A stretch of 64,000 nt of DNA from Rhynchosporium graminicola (lineage: Eukaryota > Ascomycota > Leotiomycetes > Helotiales > Ploettnerulaceae): the NCBI GenBank assembly GCA_900074885.1, contig FJUW01000004.1, positions 558,001-622,000 on the forward strand. The letters are read 5' to 3'. How positions within the stretch are numbered: the stretch's first letter is position 1; every line of letters starts with the position of its first letter. The position numbers and the translations under genes were made by a program. Positions 11,666-22,538 of the stretch are shown piece after piece. The notes beneath the pieces are model-generated. The model saw only the letters and a program-made list of their open reading frames with translations, ran no database searches and was not told where the DNA came from.

Positions 11666-12753
11666 TGAGTTTCATGTCAAGTTCGGACTATGTGATTGGA
11701 ATTTCTGATCTCTTGTTAGTATGCTGGATGCAACATTTCCATTGCAACATTCGCGAGCAGGCAGCACATGGGATGGACATGTACAACGACAAGAGAGAGG
11801 CAAGGGAGAGCGGTCAAATGTAAGATAACGAGACGAGTTTGATGGGATGCATTATCTAGGAAAAGTCTTTCCGGTGTTGGGCGAGCTTGAAAAGCAGAGC
11901 AAGACTTGCAGGTCGACTTCGTGTGGCGACATCTCAAAATTGTACATAGAATCAGTGACCTAGGAGAACCCTTGCTACGAAAGCTTGCTGGGAACTCGAA
12001 AGCGCACAAACACATACGAGTCTGCTTTCCATATTGAGTGATCTGATTCAGACTTGCTGTGATATGACAGATGAGTTTCAACCCACCGACACAATTCTGA
12101 AAAGCACTTATCTTCGAAATCATACACACAGTCCAGAGATTAGATCATACGCAACCTTTTGTGTAGACATGAAGGAAACGGTAGGTTTAAAGTAGTAACT
12201 GGGTTCATCATGGATGAAAACAAACGAACGCTGCTAGTCACTTCAGATGTGCTGGCTGGTGCTGGTGCACTTGCGAATTAGTCAGCGGTCATGAAGTGAG
12301 AACCAAATGCTCTTTCCGATCACAAGTCTCGCAGCAGTAAGGAGGAACAAGACAGGCTTAACATGTTGCGTAAACGGAGAAATATAGTGCACTACAATCA
12401 CAGAGGTATCCTCCACTTTTATGTGAAAGTTTAATGCAAAGATCTGGACACGCACATGTCTCCGGAAAATGTCTTTCGGACAGCGCTCCAGCTCCCCTGT
12501 ATTCGAAATATTTTCTGCGCATCTTGCACTTGCAAACCAGTGTTCCCTGGTTCATCACAGGTGACTGCATGCTCCGAAATTCCCCAAATCTGCTTGTCCT
12601 CACAACCGAAGCGTAAAATGTATGTTGACGTTTGTTGGTTTTTTGTTCATTTCGCAAGATTTTCATTCCAAGCACCTTGCTACTTAACATGCAAAGTAAC
12701 CCTTATGCACCCCCAGAACCATCAGGTACGTAGAAAAAAGTTGCCCAGCCCAC
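11666..12753. other. Intergenic, convergent 3' regions
   Basis: This 1.1 kb lies between the unrecognised gene (+) and the ribosomal protein gene (-). The longest open frame (11716-12129, minus) has a Cys/His-rich composition typical of chance frames and no splice-supported continuation. I see nothing else in it. Confidence 0.55.
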
Positions 12754-13731
12754 TTATGCCTCTTCCTCAATGTTACCCTTCTCCGATACGTACAGACCGT
12801 CCAAGAACTGCAACACGTTAGCCTTATACTCTATGCAATCCCGTCGTTCTTGCCATCTTAATGAATGGCATATTCCAGAAATAGATAGAAGCAGAATTTG
12901 GTTATATTCCTTACCTTCCGGATATCCTTGTTGCGCACTCTGCAGATCTGTTGGATGTCGGCGGCGGATTGTGAGACGTTCTCGAGCGAGTTTCCGTACA
13001 ATTGTAGCTCGTCCTTCTGGTTCTTGGATGGCTCAACCTCGACACCAGGTTGCATGATGACTCTGCGGACAATCTTCTCTCCGATAAAGTTACTGTATAA
13101 TCCGTCAGCACTTCGTCCTCCCAGTCCAGCTGCCAATCTCCCAAGCCCATCCAGACCAAGCCCTTCCTTCTCGTCCAGGGAATTTCGACGTACCGGATCT
13201 CAACCTCGAACAGACCAGTCTCGGAGTTCTTGTCTACGTTGACATTGATGGGGAAATGTGCATAGACATATCTCATCTTGTACTTGAAGCCCTTGGTGAC
13301 ACCAATGATCAGGTTGTTGATGAGGGTGCGGACTGTGCGGAGGGTAGCGACGTTCTTTCGGGCGCCGTGGTGCAGCTCGATGTTGATGACATCCTTCTTA
13401 GGGTGGGAGAAGTTGACGGCCAAATGGTTGAGGTTCTTCGTGAGCTTGCCTATAATTCCCGCATTAGATCTCCTAATCCCTTGCAAGTATTTTCAGCTTT
13501 CGATGCGTACCTCGTGGTCCTTCAACTGTTACAAGTCTAGACTTGATGGTGACCTTGACTATTCGCACACAAAATCCATCAGCTGTCGTTCTCTTTTCCA
13601 ATGCGCCATCCCATCCAGCTTCATTCTAAATTTCTTCGAGCGCTCGGAGGGGTAATCCGTAGATTCTGGGGGCAATGGAACTCACCACCCTCGGGGACGG
13701 TCAAGGTCTCTTCGGAATGAATGTACTTCAT
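12754..13731 (-). CDS. RPL9: 60S ribosomal protein uL6 (L9), 193 aa, five exons
   Basis: The minus-strand exons are 13686-13731, 13511-13558, 13194-13449, 12915-13092 and 12754-12807. All four introns have GT-AG ends and compatible phases. The assembled protein starts [15 protein letters not shown] and contains [18 protein letters not shown]. It continues with [12 protein letters not shown], the family segments [20 protein letters not shown] and [14 protein letters not shown], and ends [16 protein letters not shown]. Length and order agree with eukaryotic uL6/L9 (about 190 residues), a large-subunit protein near the factor-binding region and the sarcin-ricin loop. Splitting a 193-codon gene into five exons is typical of fungal ribosomal protein genes. 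The first two exons are tiny (46 and 48 bases). Confidence 0.97.
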
Positions 13732-14354
13732 TTTGACCTGGGTGTTTGTCGAAATGGCGGAGAGATTGGAAAGTAGTGGTCGCTGTCAAATTTCGCGACA
13801 ATTTGGTCGGAGTACTGTGTGGGATTGGAGCTGCCGCTAATCTAAGTTTGGCTGATTAAGTGGGACACATAAGCGAAGGAATTCAGTTTCGAGCTAGAAC
13901 TTGGGCAGCTGTAGCACCTTGCTGCTGGTATCAATTTGAATCGTGACTTTTGTGGAAACAGGGATTAGCCATAAAATAATAGGCGTGAAAAAGTTTCTCG
14001 CATTTGGGATTTCACCTTGAACTCATCCTGATTGTGGACTACATGTTCGGACAAAATACTACAGTAGCTACCTAGGATCACAGTCAACGGATGTCATGCG
14101 AACCTTGGCAATCCGCGAGACATTATGTGAGGTCAGCTCAGGACTTTCGAACTGATCACTAGAGAGTGCTGGCCCATAGAATCTTATCGGTCCTGTGTTT
14201 TCACATTCACTTGCGGAATTACCAAAATCTGACGTTGACGTGGAAGTTTTATATTCGTCTTTTGTGTCCTGCTCAGCTGCAAATATCGCTGAAGTATTTT
14301 CGCTACATAATCATCGTTCTTTGCAAGCAAGTCGCTAATCAAACGAGCCACTCC
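13732..14354. other. Intergenic: RPL9 promoter side and DPP III 3' side
   Basis: This region lies upstream of RPL9 (-) and downstream of the dipeptidyl peptidase III gene (-). It has no coding resemblance. A GCTACCTAGGATC variant of the recurrent motif is at about 14069-14081. Confidence 0.55.
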
Positions 14355-17175
14355 TCAAACATTCCTCTCAGCATAGCTCTTGACCATACCCTCCAGACTA
14401 GGCTCATATTCCACTAAGTTGACCTTGCCAGTTGCTTCGTCAAGCACAGTATTAGCCTGTACGAACACCTTTCTTGGCTGCTTATTTCTCAGGACTTCGT
14501 TCCTTAATGTCTCACCCCACCAGTTTGGTTCAACTTCTGTCATCTGGGCGTATAGTGCAGTACCGGCCTCCAGATCGGCTGTTGACTTGTAGATGTGAAG
14601 CTTCTGTAGGTACGATTCAACCGCCTTTCGTCCAACCGTTGTGATCTTGCTTCGGTCGAGCTTGATGGTAAGGTCCGATAGGTCTTCGTTGTTGTAGTCC
14701 AGTTTACAGAAGTCCTCTGGTGCCTCTAGGAAACACTTCAGGATACTGAAACGAGCCTGTGAGTGAGCCTGGCCCCATCGCCTGGACTTCGGATCCCACA
14801 TCTCTAGCGAAGCGACTCCGGCACGAGCCATGGAGAGGTAAGCAGCATAAAGCACATCGCCAGCTTCGCCATCCATATCTGGCGAACCATCACCGAAGCC
14901 AAATATCTTTAGAATCTGGAAGTCGCACGAAAGGGCCATGGCCACCGTCTCAGCTCTGCACTCCTCATAACTAGATGCCACACTACCAAAGACCGAACCC
15001 CATGTCTGGCCGGGCTTGTAGTAGGTCGTGACTGGCTTTTTGTTGATAGGGCTAATGGGTGGATTCTTGGGATCGAAGTTGAACTTGCCGGGTTCGATTT
15101 CTTGAAGGAGTTTGCCAGTACCGTGACCAAGCAGCTCATGAATTCCAACTTGCACCTAGGTTCAGACACAAAGGTTAGCCAAGCTTTCCAAGATGTCCCG
15201 AAATACGGGGGAATTTTGAGACATCAAGGATAACATCAATCAGGGGTACCACTTACTTCGAAAGCGGCATCACGATACTTCTGATAGATGGGAAGATCCG
15301 CTTCAGATATGAACGGAATCTTCTCATTAGGTGCTTTGGCACTGAGAACATTTCCAAGACTGACGTTCTTGAAACCTTCGGATTGGCGAATATCATCGTA
15401 GTTTGGCTAATCCATGGTTAGTGATTCATCTTCATATAGCCACTGGTGACAAATGCCAGCGCAGGTGAGCTTACAATATTGATTCCAGCGGGTATGCCAG
15501 AACCAGCGAAGGACAGAACCTCCAAGCTGGTGAAGTCAGGGCTCAAGAATTTGTCCTTCTCAAACTCGGTAGACCACGGAAGTTTTGGAATCATAGCTTC
15601 AGCAGCATCAACGAGAGACCCAAAGGCCCTCGTACGCTCCAAGTTTACCATTGAAGCAAATCCTAGGAATATGTTAGACTTTCCCAGGGACTGCCAGGGG
15701 ACTGGCAGTTTCACACATTTCACGTACCCTCCCATTCACCGCGAACACCATGAGGATCCTGAGAATTATTAGCATCGTCAAGTGACGAGATAACTCAAGG
15801 ACATGTATAACATACTCTATAAGTCTCAACGAAGCCAATATTAGACTCAACCATCGGGCCCTTATCTCGAATCCAAAATCGCTGTGCATCCTTGAAAGCC
15901 TCAAGAGAACCCTCCTCAAAAGACTTGGCGTACGCAAGTTGCATGTTTTTCTGGTTTTCGTTGGCGGCATTTTCAGCAGCCTTCTTGTGATACCCTGTGA
16001 TAAGAGCCATCTCCTTGGAGTAGTCACCATACACCAGCTTCAGCTTCTTTCCCTTTACGGTCTCGGCGTCAAGGTCGAATTCTGTAGTCGTACCGACATC
16101 TCCACCAGCCTCGGGCACTTTTGTTACGGCAGATGCGATCAGGAGATCGAAGTTGCCATCTGCATTCTTTCTTAACCGTGTGTTTTCCTATGATATTGTA
16201 AGTCTGATATGTCACAGAATTGCTTCAAGAAATGAAGATATACTGGGAGCAAGCCAATCTTGCCGATAAAATCCGATACAGCACCAATTTCTGCCTTAGT
16301 AATCCCTTCGGAGTCTGGGTAGTAGGTCGTCATGTGACCATCCTCTGGGTACCTGAGAAATATCAACAATGAACGACAATTATGGAGGGGGAGTACCAAC
16401 CCTAAGTGCATAATTCCAGAGTTATCGCTCGAAAATATAGCTCCATTGGTTGCCTTGTAAAATTCTCCAGCTTTTGGACACGCAGATGCCAAAGAATCAA
16501 ACACCTTCTCGCTGCATCGTGGTACAAACTTGGCGTCTCCAAAGCCCTTGTAGTTACCGCAATTGCCCAAGAATTGAGTGGCATATTCAAGGAATTGCTG
16601 TGATTCTTCACTGCTGATACCGGCCTTCTCCTGCAAAGCTTTCCAGTCGCCAGTCGTGGATCTGTATAGCTCGATAATGAAGTCGAAGATGTTTTCGGAT
16701 TCTGGTGAAACCTGGCGAAGGGTAATTCGAGTTCCAGTGAAGGCAGCTCTGAGATAGTTGTTAGTTTTTGCTTCACAAAATCCAAGTCCTAATTTCAAAG
16801 TCACAGTCGACTCTTCTGACATTTATAAACTTTGCCATACCTGCTTATGAAATGTGCATAGCGAGCTTGCTGATCGGTCAGCGCATCGAAGTGCTTCTTG
16901 ATCTCGAGGTTGACAGTGCTCGGCGGCGAATCTGCCAGGAAGTTCTTGATCTCCTGAGCGTTCATGGTGAAATGTCGATGAAGTATCGAAAGTCTGGTGA
17001 GAGGGCAGGAAGATAAAGCCGATGCAGGCGAGGACATAACACGTCGTATCGTGGAGAGGGGTCTAAGATATCTACCTGGAAGCGGAGCCTTCGCCCTCAA
17101 TTCTAGCACGAGGCTGGATGGCGGGGTAGCCAGCGGTACAGCTTCGCGAGTGATGAGCCGGCCCCATATTGACAT
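14355..17175 (-). CDS. DPP3: Dipeptidyl peptidase III (peptidase M49), 707 aa core with possible 70-aa N-terminal presequence
   Basis: Eight minus-strand exons: 16841-17175, 16401-16748, 16244-16352, 15816-16187, 15728-15758 (31 bases), 15475-15662, 15257-15406 and 14355-15155; every junction keeps frame. The product is a zinc exopeptidase that releases dipeptides from oligopeptide N-termini. The M49 signature HELLGH (residues 517-522, long form) supplies two zinc-binding His and the catalytic Glu. EECRAE (575-580) supplies the third ligand. Further family segments include [14 protein letters not shown] and the [12 protein letters not shown] region. Two starts are possible. Met at 16965 begins [10 protein letters not shown] and gives the usual family length. 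Met at 17175 adds 70 in-frame residues rich in Arg, Ser and Leu and poor in acidic residues, like a mitochondrial presequence. I extend the feature to the upstream start because the frame is open, but the shorter form is at least as likely. Confidence 0.95.
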
Positions 17176-17902
17176 TCTCAGTCTATTGGTTGGTAAATAA
17201 ATCTAGTTTATTTCTCAATTGATTTTCGGGACATTGCAAGATCCGATATTGAGCTGCACACGGGCCAGTACATCGTGGTAGCCTCAGACATCCGCCTGGG
17301 CTCTAGCACAATTCACACCAATTTATCCGTGGTGTTCAACTATTTCATCTATCATTGATCTTGGCGTGTAGACGTGCAGATACCTTCGAAGTTTCCATTG
17401 TAATGCTTATAATAGTGTGCTAGCTGTTGCTATAATATTCCCAATGAAGTAACTTACACCAGGTTTCACTCCGAGAAGACTGGAAATTAAACGTGAAAAC
17501 AGGTAAGCTACCTAACATTAACTCGATACCCAGCCGATTTTGGTAAGGTGAAAACCAGTTGACAGAAATATAAGTATCAAAATCATTTCATGAAATTAGA
17601 TTGCTCCTTAACTCAAAGCTTACATATTTTTCTTATCTGTACTACCTACTGTAAGCGAATCATGCGATATCCTAAGATCAGTTCCGCGACAAAAAGTTAG
17701 GAGATCTTTATCGCAAGCACTGATGAGCGTCTTCCTTTGACATTGACAAATAGGTTGTCCCATGCATCCCACTCTCGTCAAAAGGACTACCCGACTGAGA
17801 ACACTATCTTGTAATTCTAGGACGAAGTCTTCAATAATACTTTACCTACCTTCGAATTAGATCAAAACATCTCGGTGGTAAGAGTTCCGGACAGTATTCA
17901 TA
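17176..17902. other. Intergenic, divergent promoter region of DPP III and the DUF1989 gene
   Basis: This region is 0.7 kb, moderately AT-rich, and lies between two divergent starts. I see no coding frames or repeats. Confidence 0.55.
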
Positions 17903-19005
17903 ATGTCTGCCCGAGTACCCAATCCTCCGGCATATCCATCCAGTGACAGTACCGTCTTGTATGGCGACAAAGATCTGTACACGCGGATTGCGAGGTTGCC
18001 GAAAAAGAGGGAGGAAAGACCTTAGTCGAGCAATTTAAGATCCCAATCAGAAGTGGCAAAGCTTGGGTTGTCAAGAAAGGTTCGCACACCAAGAAACCAT
18101 ATCCTCATTCTCTTCATCATCCAGACGCAAACTCAGATACGAATCTGACAGGCAAAGCAGGACAACTCTGTGTCCTTTCGACGCCCGAAGGGCCTCAAGT
18201 TGGGGACCTGAATATATTCTCTCTTCACAATCCTCGCGAGCGTTTCTGGGCTGCTCGAACGAGACAACTGCACGCATCTCATGTTTCTGTGGGGGATAGA
18301 TTATGGTCAAATTTGCCGTATCTTAGACCTCTGGTTACTATCGTTGCGGATAGTCTGAAAGATTATTGCGTAGATGAAGTAGGTGGCCGATGTCATGATC
18401 TGCTAGGGACAAGGTGAGCAAGACATTCACACCAGCAAAGGCCTTGACTTAATTAGTAACCAGATGTGATCCTTACGGTCCGTCTTGCGGCTTATGGAAA
18501 TAAGCGATTCCGTACCGACATGGAGTACTTTAGTGGATCATCTTCTAACAGGAGACGATTTTGATTACCACTGCCATTCAAATCTCGTTAAAGCTATTCT
18601 GCCTTTCGGACTTACCGAAACAGATGTCCATGACGTTCTGAATGTATTCCAAGTCACCAGACTGAACGAGGACGGAAAGTATTGCATGTAAGTCCCTTGC
18701 TGTTGATGAAACGATTGCATTTAACGTGATGTAGGGAGACTTGCCCAGCGAAGCCTGGAGAGTATTTTACCTTCTTCGCCGAGACCGATGTACTTTGTGC
18801 GATGTCAACTTGTCCAGGTGGCGACTTGTCAGTTTATGGCTGGGGAGAGGATTCCGCTAAGCGAATGCTAGATACTTGTCGACCACTTGGAGTTGCAGTG
18901 TATGCTATCGAGGAGAAAGAGGAAGTATTGAAAGGGTGGAAGGAGAGTGAGCCGGCCCGTTATAGAGGCATGCATGGAGTGAAGATGCCAGTATGGGGAC
19001 AATAG
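17903..19005 (+). pseudogene. DUF1989 (urea carboxylase-associated) family protein, interrupted by a one-base deletion
   Basis: ATG at 17903 opens a frame through DKDLYTRIARLPKK that stops at 18026-18028. The homologous continuation (KTLVEQFKIPIRSGKAW) lies in the next frame from about 18002. Restoring one base, most simply in the A5 run 18002-18006, would merge them. The rest reads as exons up to 18413, then 18464-18477 (14 bases), 18534-18687 and 18735-19005, with matching phases. DUF1989 hallmarks follow in order: GPQVGDLNIFSLHNPRERFW, RTRQLHASHVSVGDRLW, LLGTRCDPY (across two introns), FDYHCHSNL, GLTETDVHDVLNVF, CPAKPGEYF, STCPGGDLS and CRPLGV. The family accompanies urea/guanidine carboxylases in bacteria; its fungal function is not established. 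The downstream domain is intact in sequence, so the lesion is recent or an assembly error. A start inside the second frame would lose the N-terminal segment. Confidence 0.85.
18464..18477 (+). other. 14-base micro-exon of the DUF1989 gene
   Basis: The exon lies between introns 18414-18463 (GTGAGC...ACCAG) and 18478-18533 (GTCCGT...TTTAG). It completes an Arg codon, encodes C-D-P-Y and begins a Val codon, restoring TRCDPYVDHLLTG as expected for the family. Confidence 0.75.
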
Positions 19006-19169
19006 AGCAAGTTTGCGGTAGTTGTATAGTAGTAATGCTGCCGGCGAATTTTATTTGTAAATTGGAGTGCCCGGAGGATGACGCTTTGCATCATCGACGG
19101 CAGAGGACGAATCTAACGTATCATACATACTTTCCAAGAATCAGATTTGATGTGACCATGATCAGCTTC

Positions 19170-19917
19170 TCAGCTTTTCTTGAATATCAAGTTCCAGCCT
19201 TCAAGTTCTGACATATCAACGCTGCTCTGCCGCGACATATCCCACAAAACGGTCGTAATAGTATCAAATACCGGGATGACATGCTTCTTTTCCCAAACTT
19301 CCACCCTTTGTGCAGCATTGAGATTGGTGCAGAACGTTGCAACAGCATCAACATTCGCAATGACAACTTCTTTCACCAAGCCATCCAAGAGGTCCTCACC
19401 AATAGCAGCAATATCATTTTTCTTCTGCACGCTCAGATGACGTTCCATTCCCTCCCCAATCTCAACTCCGATGGCCTTGTAATTCTTCACAATTGCTGCT
19501 TGCACATCGTCCACATACGGTGTTACCAACCCCAGTCTCTTAACGCGCCATATTTCCAATAACTTGTTCAGTGCCAGAACACTAGTTGTAGCTTTGATCC
19601 CCGTCCTGGATTTTGATCTCCTTGCACAGTTCGACATCTTTACCGAAGCCTAACCAGCCTGCCGCAGTTCCAGACCACCCGATGACATCCACTTGGGCGT
19701 GAGCCAGCAGTTCGGGTGTTGCGAGAATATGTGGGACCTCGAAATGACCAAGGGCAGAGGGTGTTAGAGAGATCGTCGTAACCGCGAATCGAGAGAAATG
19801 GACTGTAATATGGTGGCCAAGTTGGGTATTGATACTGTTGATGATAGCTTGCCTCAGGGGCTTAAGGGCTGTGTTAGATGAAGGCACAATAACACCCAGA
19901 CGGAGATGTCTAGACAT
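19170..19917 (-). pseudogene. Asp/Glu racemase / maleate isomerase-like protein, interrupted by a one-base insertion
   Basis: Translation from ATG at 19917 (MSRHLRLGVIVPSSNTAL) gives a typical N-terminal half with VTVHFSRFAVTTI-type and DVIGWSGTAAGWLGFG segments. It reads as far as ELCKEIKIQDG, then stops in that frame. The C-terminal half continues in a shifted frame from about 19605: TGIKATTSVLALNKLLEIW, KRLGLVTPYVDDVQ, VDAVATFCTNLNAAQ, VPVFDT-like and WDMSRQSSVD, ending at 19170. The span of 748 bases is 3n+1, and removing one base from the GG or GGGG runs (minus strand, 19599-19609) rejoins the halves. The family uses paired cysteines for proton transfer. The second is visible in TFCTN, while the first position reads SGT, so isomerase, decarboxylase or racemase activity cannot be decided. 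It converges on the DUF1989 gene, with 164 bases between the stops. Confidence 0.82.
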
Positions 19918-20334
19918 ACTGGCGGTCTCCAAATGACTCTGGAGAATAGAGAGAGGAATAGCAGGCGAAGAAAGGTAGATAGGAGATGGGAAAGGGAAGA
20001 CATAGATGTAAAATATACTCAATTTTCAGCGTTCCACTGTTCAGCATCGATGATTTTCCTGCATCGAAACAGAATTTCCAAGACTCGTAGATCAATTTCA
20101 TATAGTTACATCAAAACGATACTTGCTGACTGTTACCGCACCACAATAGCGTCTGGATTGAAGAAGTGCTGTGGTGGTCAGTGTGATCGCTGCGGAACCG
20201 AGGCGCGTGTCTCGAAAAGCCAAGAAAAGACAGATGTGTTCATGGCTAAAATTGACTTTCACATATAACCCTAAACTCAGACTCCTGACATTTCTCATGA
20301 CAGCTATGTCTTGAACCTGAATTATTTCACCAGT
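19918..20334. other. Intergenic, divergent promoter region of racemase-like and GH125 genes
   Basis: This is 417 bases between two divergent starts. I see no coding frame with family resemblance. Confidence 0.55.
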
Positions 20335-22538
20335 ATGCGGCGCGTACAGCAGAGAATAGTCGGCGCTGCTGTCCTCGTTTCCCTTGTCCTGTTGTATGTG
20401 TGGTACAACCACGAGGCCAATATCAACCAGGGGCCCAGGGTTATCTCATATACATCCTCAGACTCAGCCAAGCCAGTAAAAGAAGGCGCATCGGCTGTGA
20501 CCTCCACGAGCTCTTCACAAGGATATGAGCCTCAATCATCTCATGATGCCGTATCTTCCGTATCTCAACCCGCAACCCCAGTTTCTCAAAATGTAGCCAT
20601 CGAGACATCATTAACGGAGCCACAACCCACCAAGCCACCTTCATCTTCAACCCCGATACAAAGTGCAGAGCCTTCACACTCTCCTCCAGCAGAATGTGTG
20701 CGTTACGAAGATCTTCAAAGAAGTCGTCAGAAACCATGGTCTGAAGGTTCGAGGCAGTTTCCATACTCTCGGCCATCCCCGGAATGTAGAACATTCAATT
20801 TGCCGGCAATGGAGAAATTGATAGAGAAGATGAAAGGCGTTATCAAGGATCCGGATCTGTTCCGATTGTTTGAGAATAGCTATCCGAACACTCTTGATAC
20901 TATGATCAAATGGAGAGGCTTCGCCAAGGAGCAAAGTGATGATGGCGTTGAAGGGAAAGTTACAGATGAGGAGTTGACTTATGTCATTACTGGCGATGTA
21001 ATATTTCCCCTTTAAACTGCTGTACTTGAAGCTTCAGCGAACTGACACTATCTAGATCGATGCCATGTGGCTGCGAGATTCGGCCTCCCAAGTCCTCTCG
21101 TACTTACCTCTTCTTGAAGCATCAACGGAAAAAGACTCGCTTGCAAGTCTATGGCGAGGACTTATCAACATTCATGCTCGGTACATCATCATTTCGCCCT
21201 ACTGCCACAGCTTTCAACCCCCGCCTGAATCCGGGATTCCTCCTACTCACAACGGAGCATACACTCAGAATCACCCCATGCCAGCATATGACCCTAGCAA
21301 GGTTTTTGACTGCAAATGGGAGTTGGATTCTCTAGCTTCCTTCTTACAGATATCAGTGGCCTACTATGAACGTACCAAAGAGTAAGTAAAATATACTCTC
21401 TGAATTCCTGCTCCAACATATACCAACTTCTTCTATCATGACTGTGATGCTAATATTTCCAAGCATCGAGTTCTTTCAGAAGTACAAGTGGGTACAAGCA
21501 GTAAGGCAAGCTATTATCGCAGCCGGCGCAATGAGACTAGGAACTTATTCAAAGGAAGGCAAGGTCGAAGCTTCAGCGTGGACTTTTACGGGTTGGACGA
21601 ACAGAGGCTCAGAAACACTAACGAACGATGGGCTCGGCAACCCTACGAAAGAAAATGGAATGGTTCGGAGTGCTTTCCGACCTTCTGATGACGCTGGCAT
21701 CTACCAGTTATTCGTCCCAGCTAACATGATGTGGGCGAAGTACCTGGAGGACACGTCTCTGATCATGGAGAAATTGACAGGAGATGATCCAAAGAATCTC
21801 ACAACTGAAATGCGTGATTTTGCCTACGGGATCAGGAAGGGCATCGACAAAGATGCTATTGTGCATCATAAAGACTTTGGTGACATATTCGCCTACGAGA
21901 TTGATGGCTACGGAGGGTCAAATCTGATGGACGATGCCAATGTTCCATCTTTGCTGGCAATGCCTCTTTGGAACTATACCGAATCAGCCTTTAAGCTTCC
22001 CGCACCTGCACAGGGTGAGAAAGCCAAGGACTACAAGGAGATATACGCCAACACAAGACGCTTCGTTCTTGGCGACAGCAACCCGTATTTCATGAAAGGT
22101 CCAGTCATCTCAGCAGTTGGTGGGCCACACATTGGGCCTGGGAAAGCGTGGCCAATGGCTGCCATCATTCGAGCACTTACCTCTTTTTCCACCCTCGGTT
22201 TAGCGCCAACGAATAGTCTCGACAAGGTGTCGAAAAAGGACATCGAAGAAGAAGTCAAGCAGCAGGTGATGATGGTACTGAATTCGACGGATGGGTCTGG
22301 CGGTATGTGTTATCTCTCCCGAATCTTTTATCGATCCCGATGTCATTCATCATGAGATTCTTGCTAAACTACCGACTCAGTCATACATGAAAGCGTAGAT
22401 ACTTTCGACCAACACCAGTGGAGTAGAGCATGGTTCGGATGGGCCAACGGCCTCTTCGGCGAGCTGATGATCAAGATCTTCGAAGAGGATGTTAAAGAAG
22501 GAAGGAACCCCGGCTGGTTAGGGGAGAGCTGGCAGTAG
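20335..22538 (+). CDS. Glycoside hydrolase family 125 exo-alpha-1,6-mannosidase, membrane-anchored, about 661 aa
   Basis: The four exons are 20335-20997, 21056-21381, 21464-22302 and 22381-22538; phases match at 0, 2 and 1. The N-terminus ([23 protein letters not shown]) is a short basic tail plus one membrane span, that is, a type II anchor typical of Golgi/secretory enzymes. A Ser/Thr/Pro-rich stalk of about 100 residues follows. The GH125 catalytic domain then runs to the end, with [67 protein letters not shown] and [20 protein letters not shown]125 enzymes remove non-reducing alpha-1,6-linked mannose. In fungi this suggests trimming of N-glycan outer chains or cell-wall mannan. The Met at 20335 is the first ATG that keeps the anchor. 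No irregularity is seen. Confidence 0.93.
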
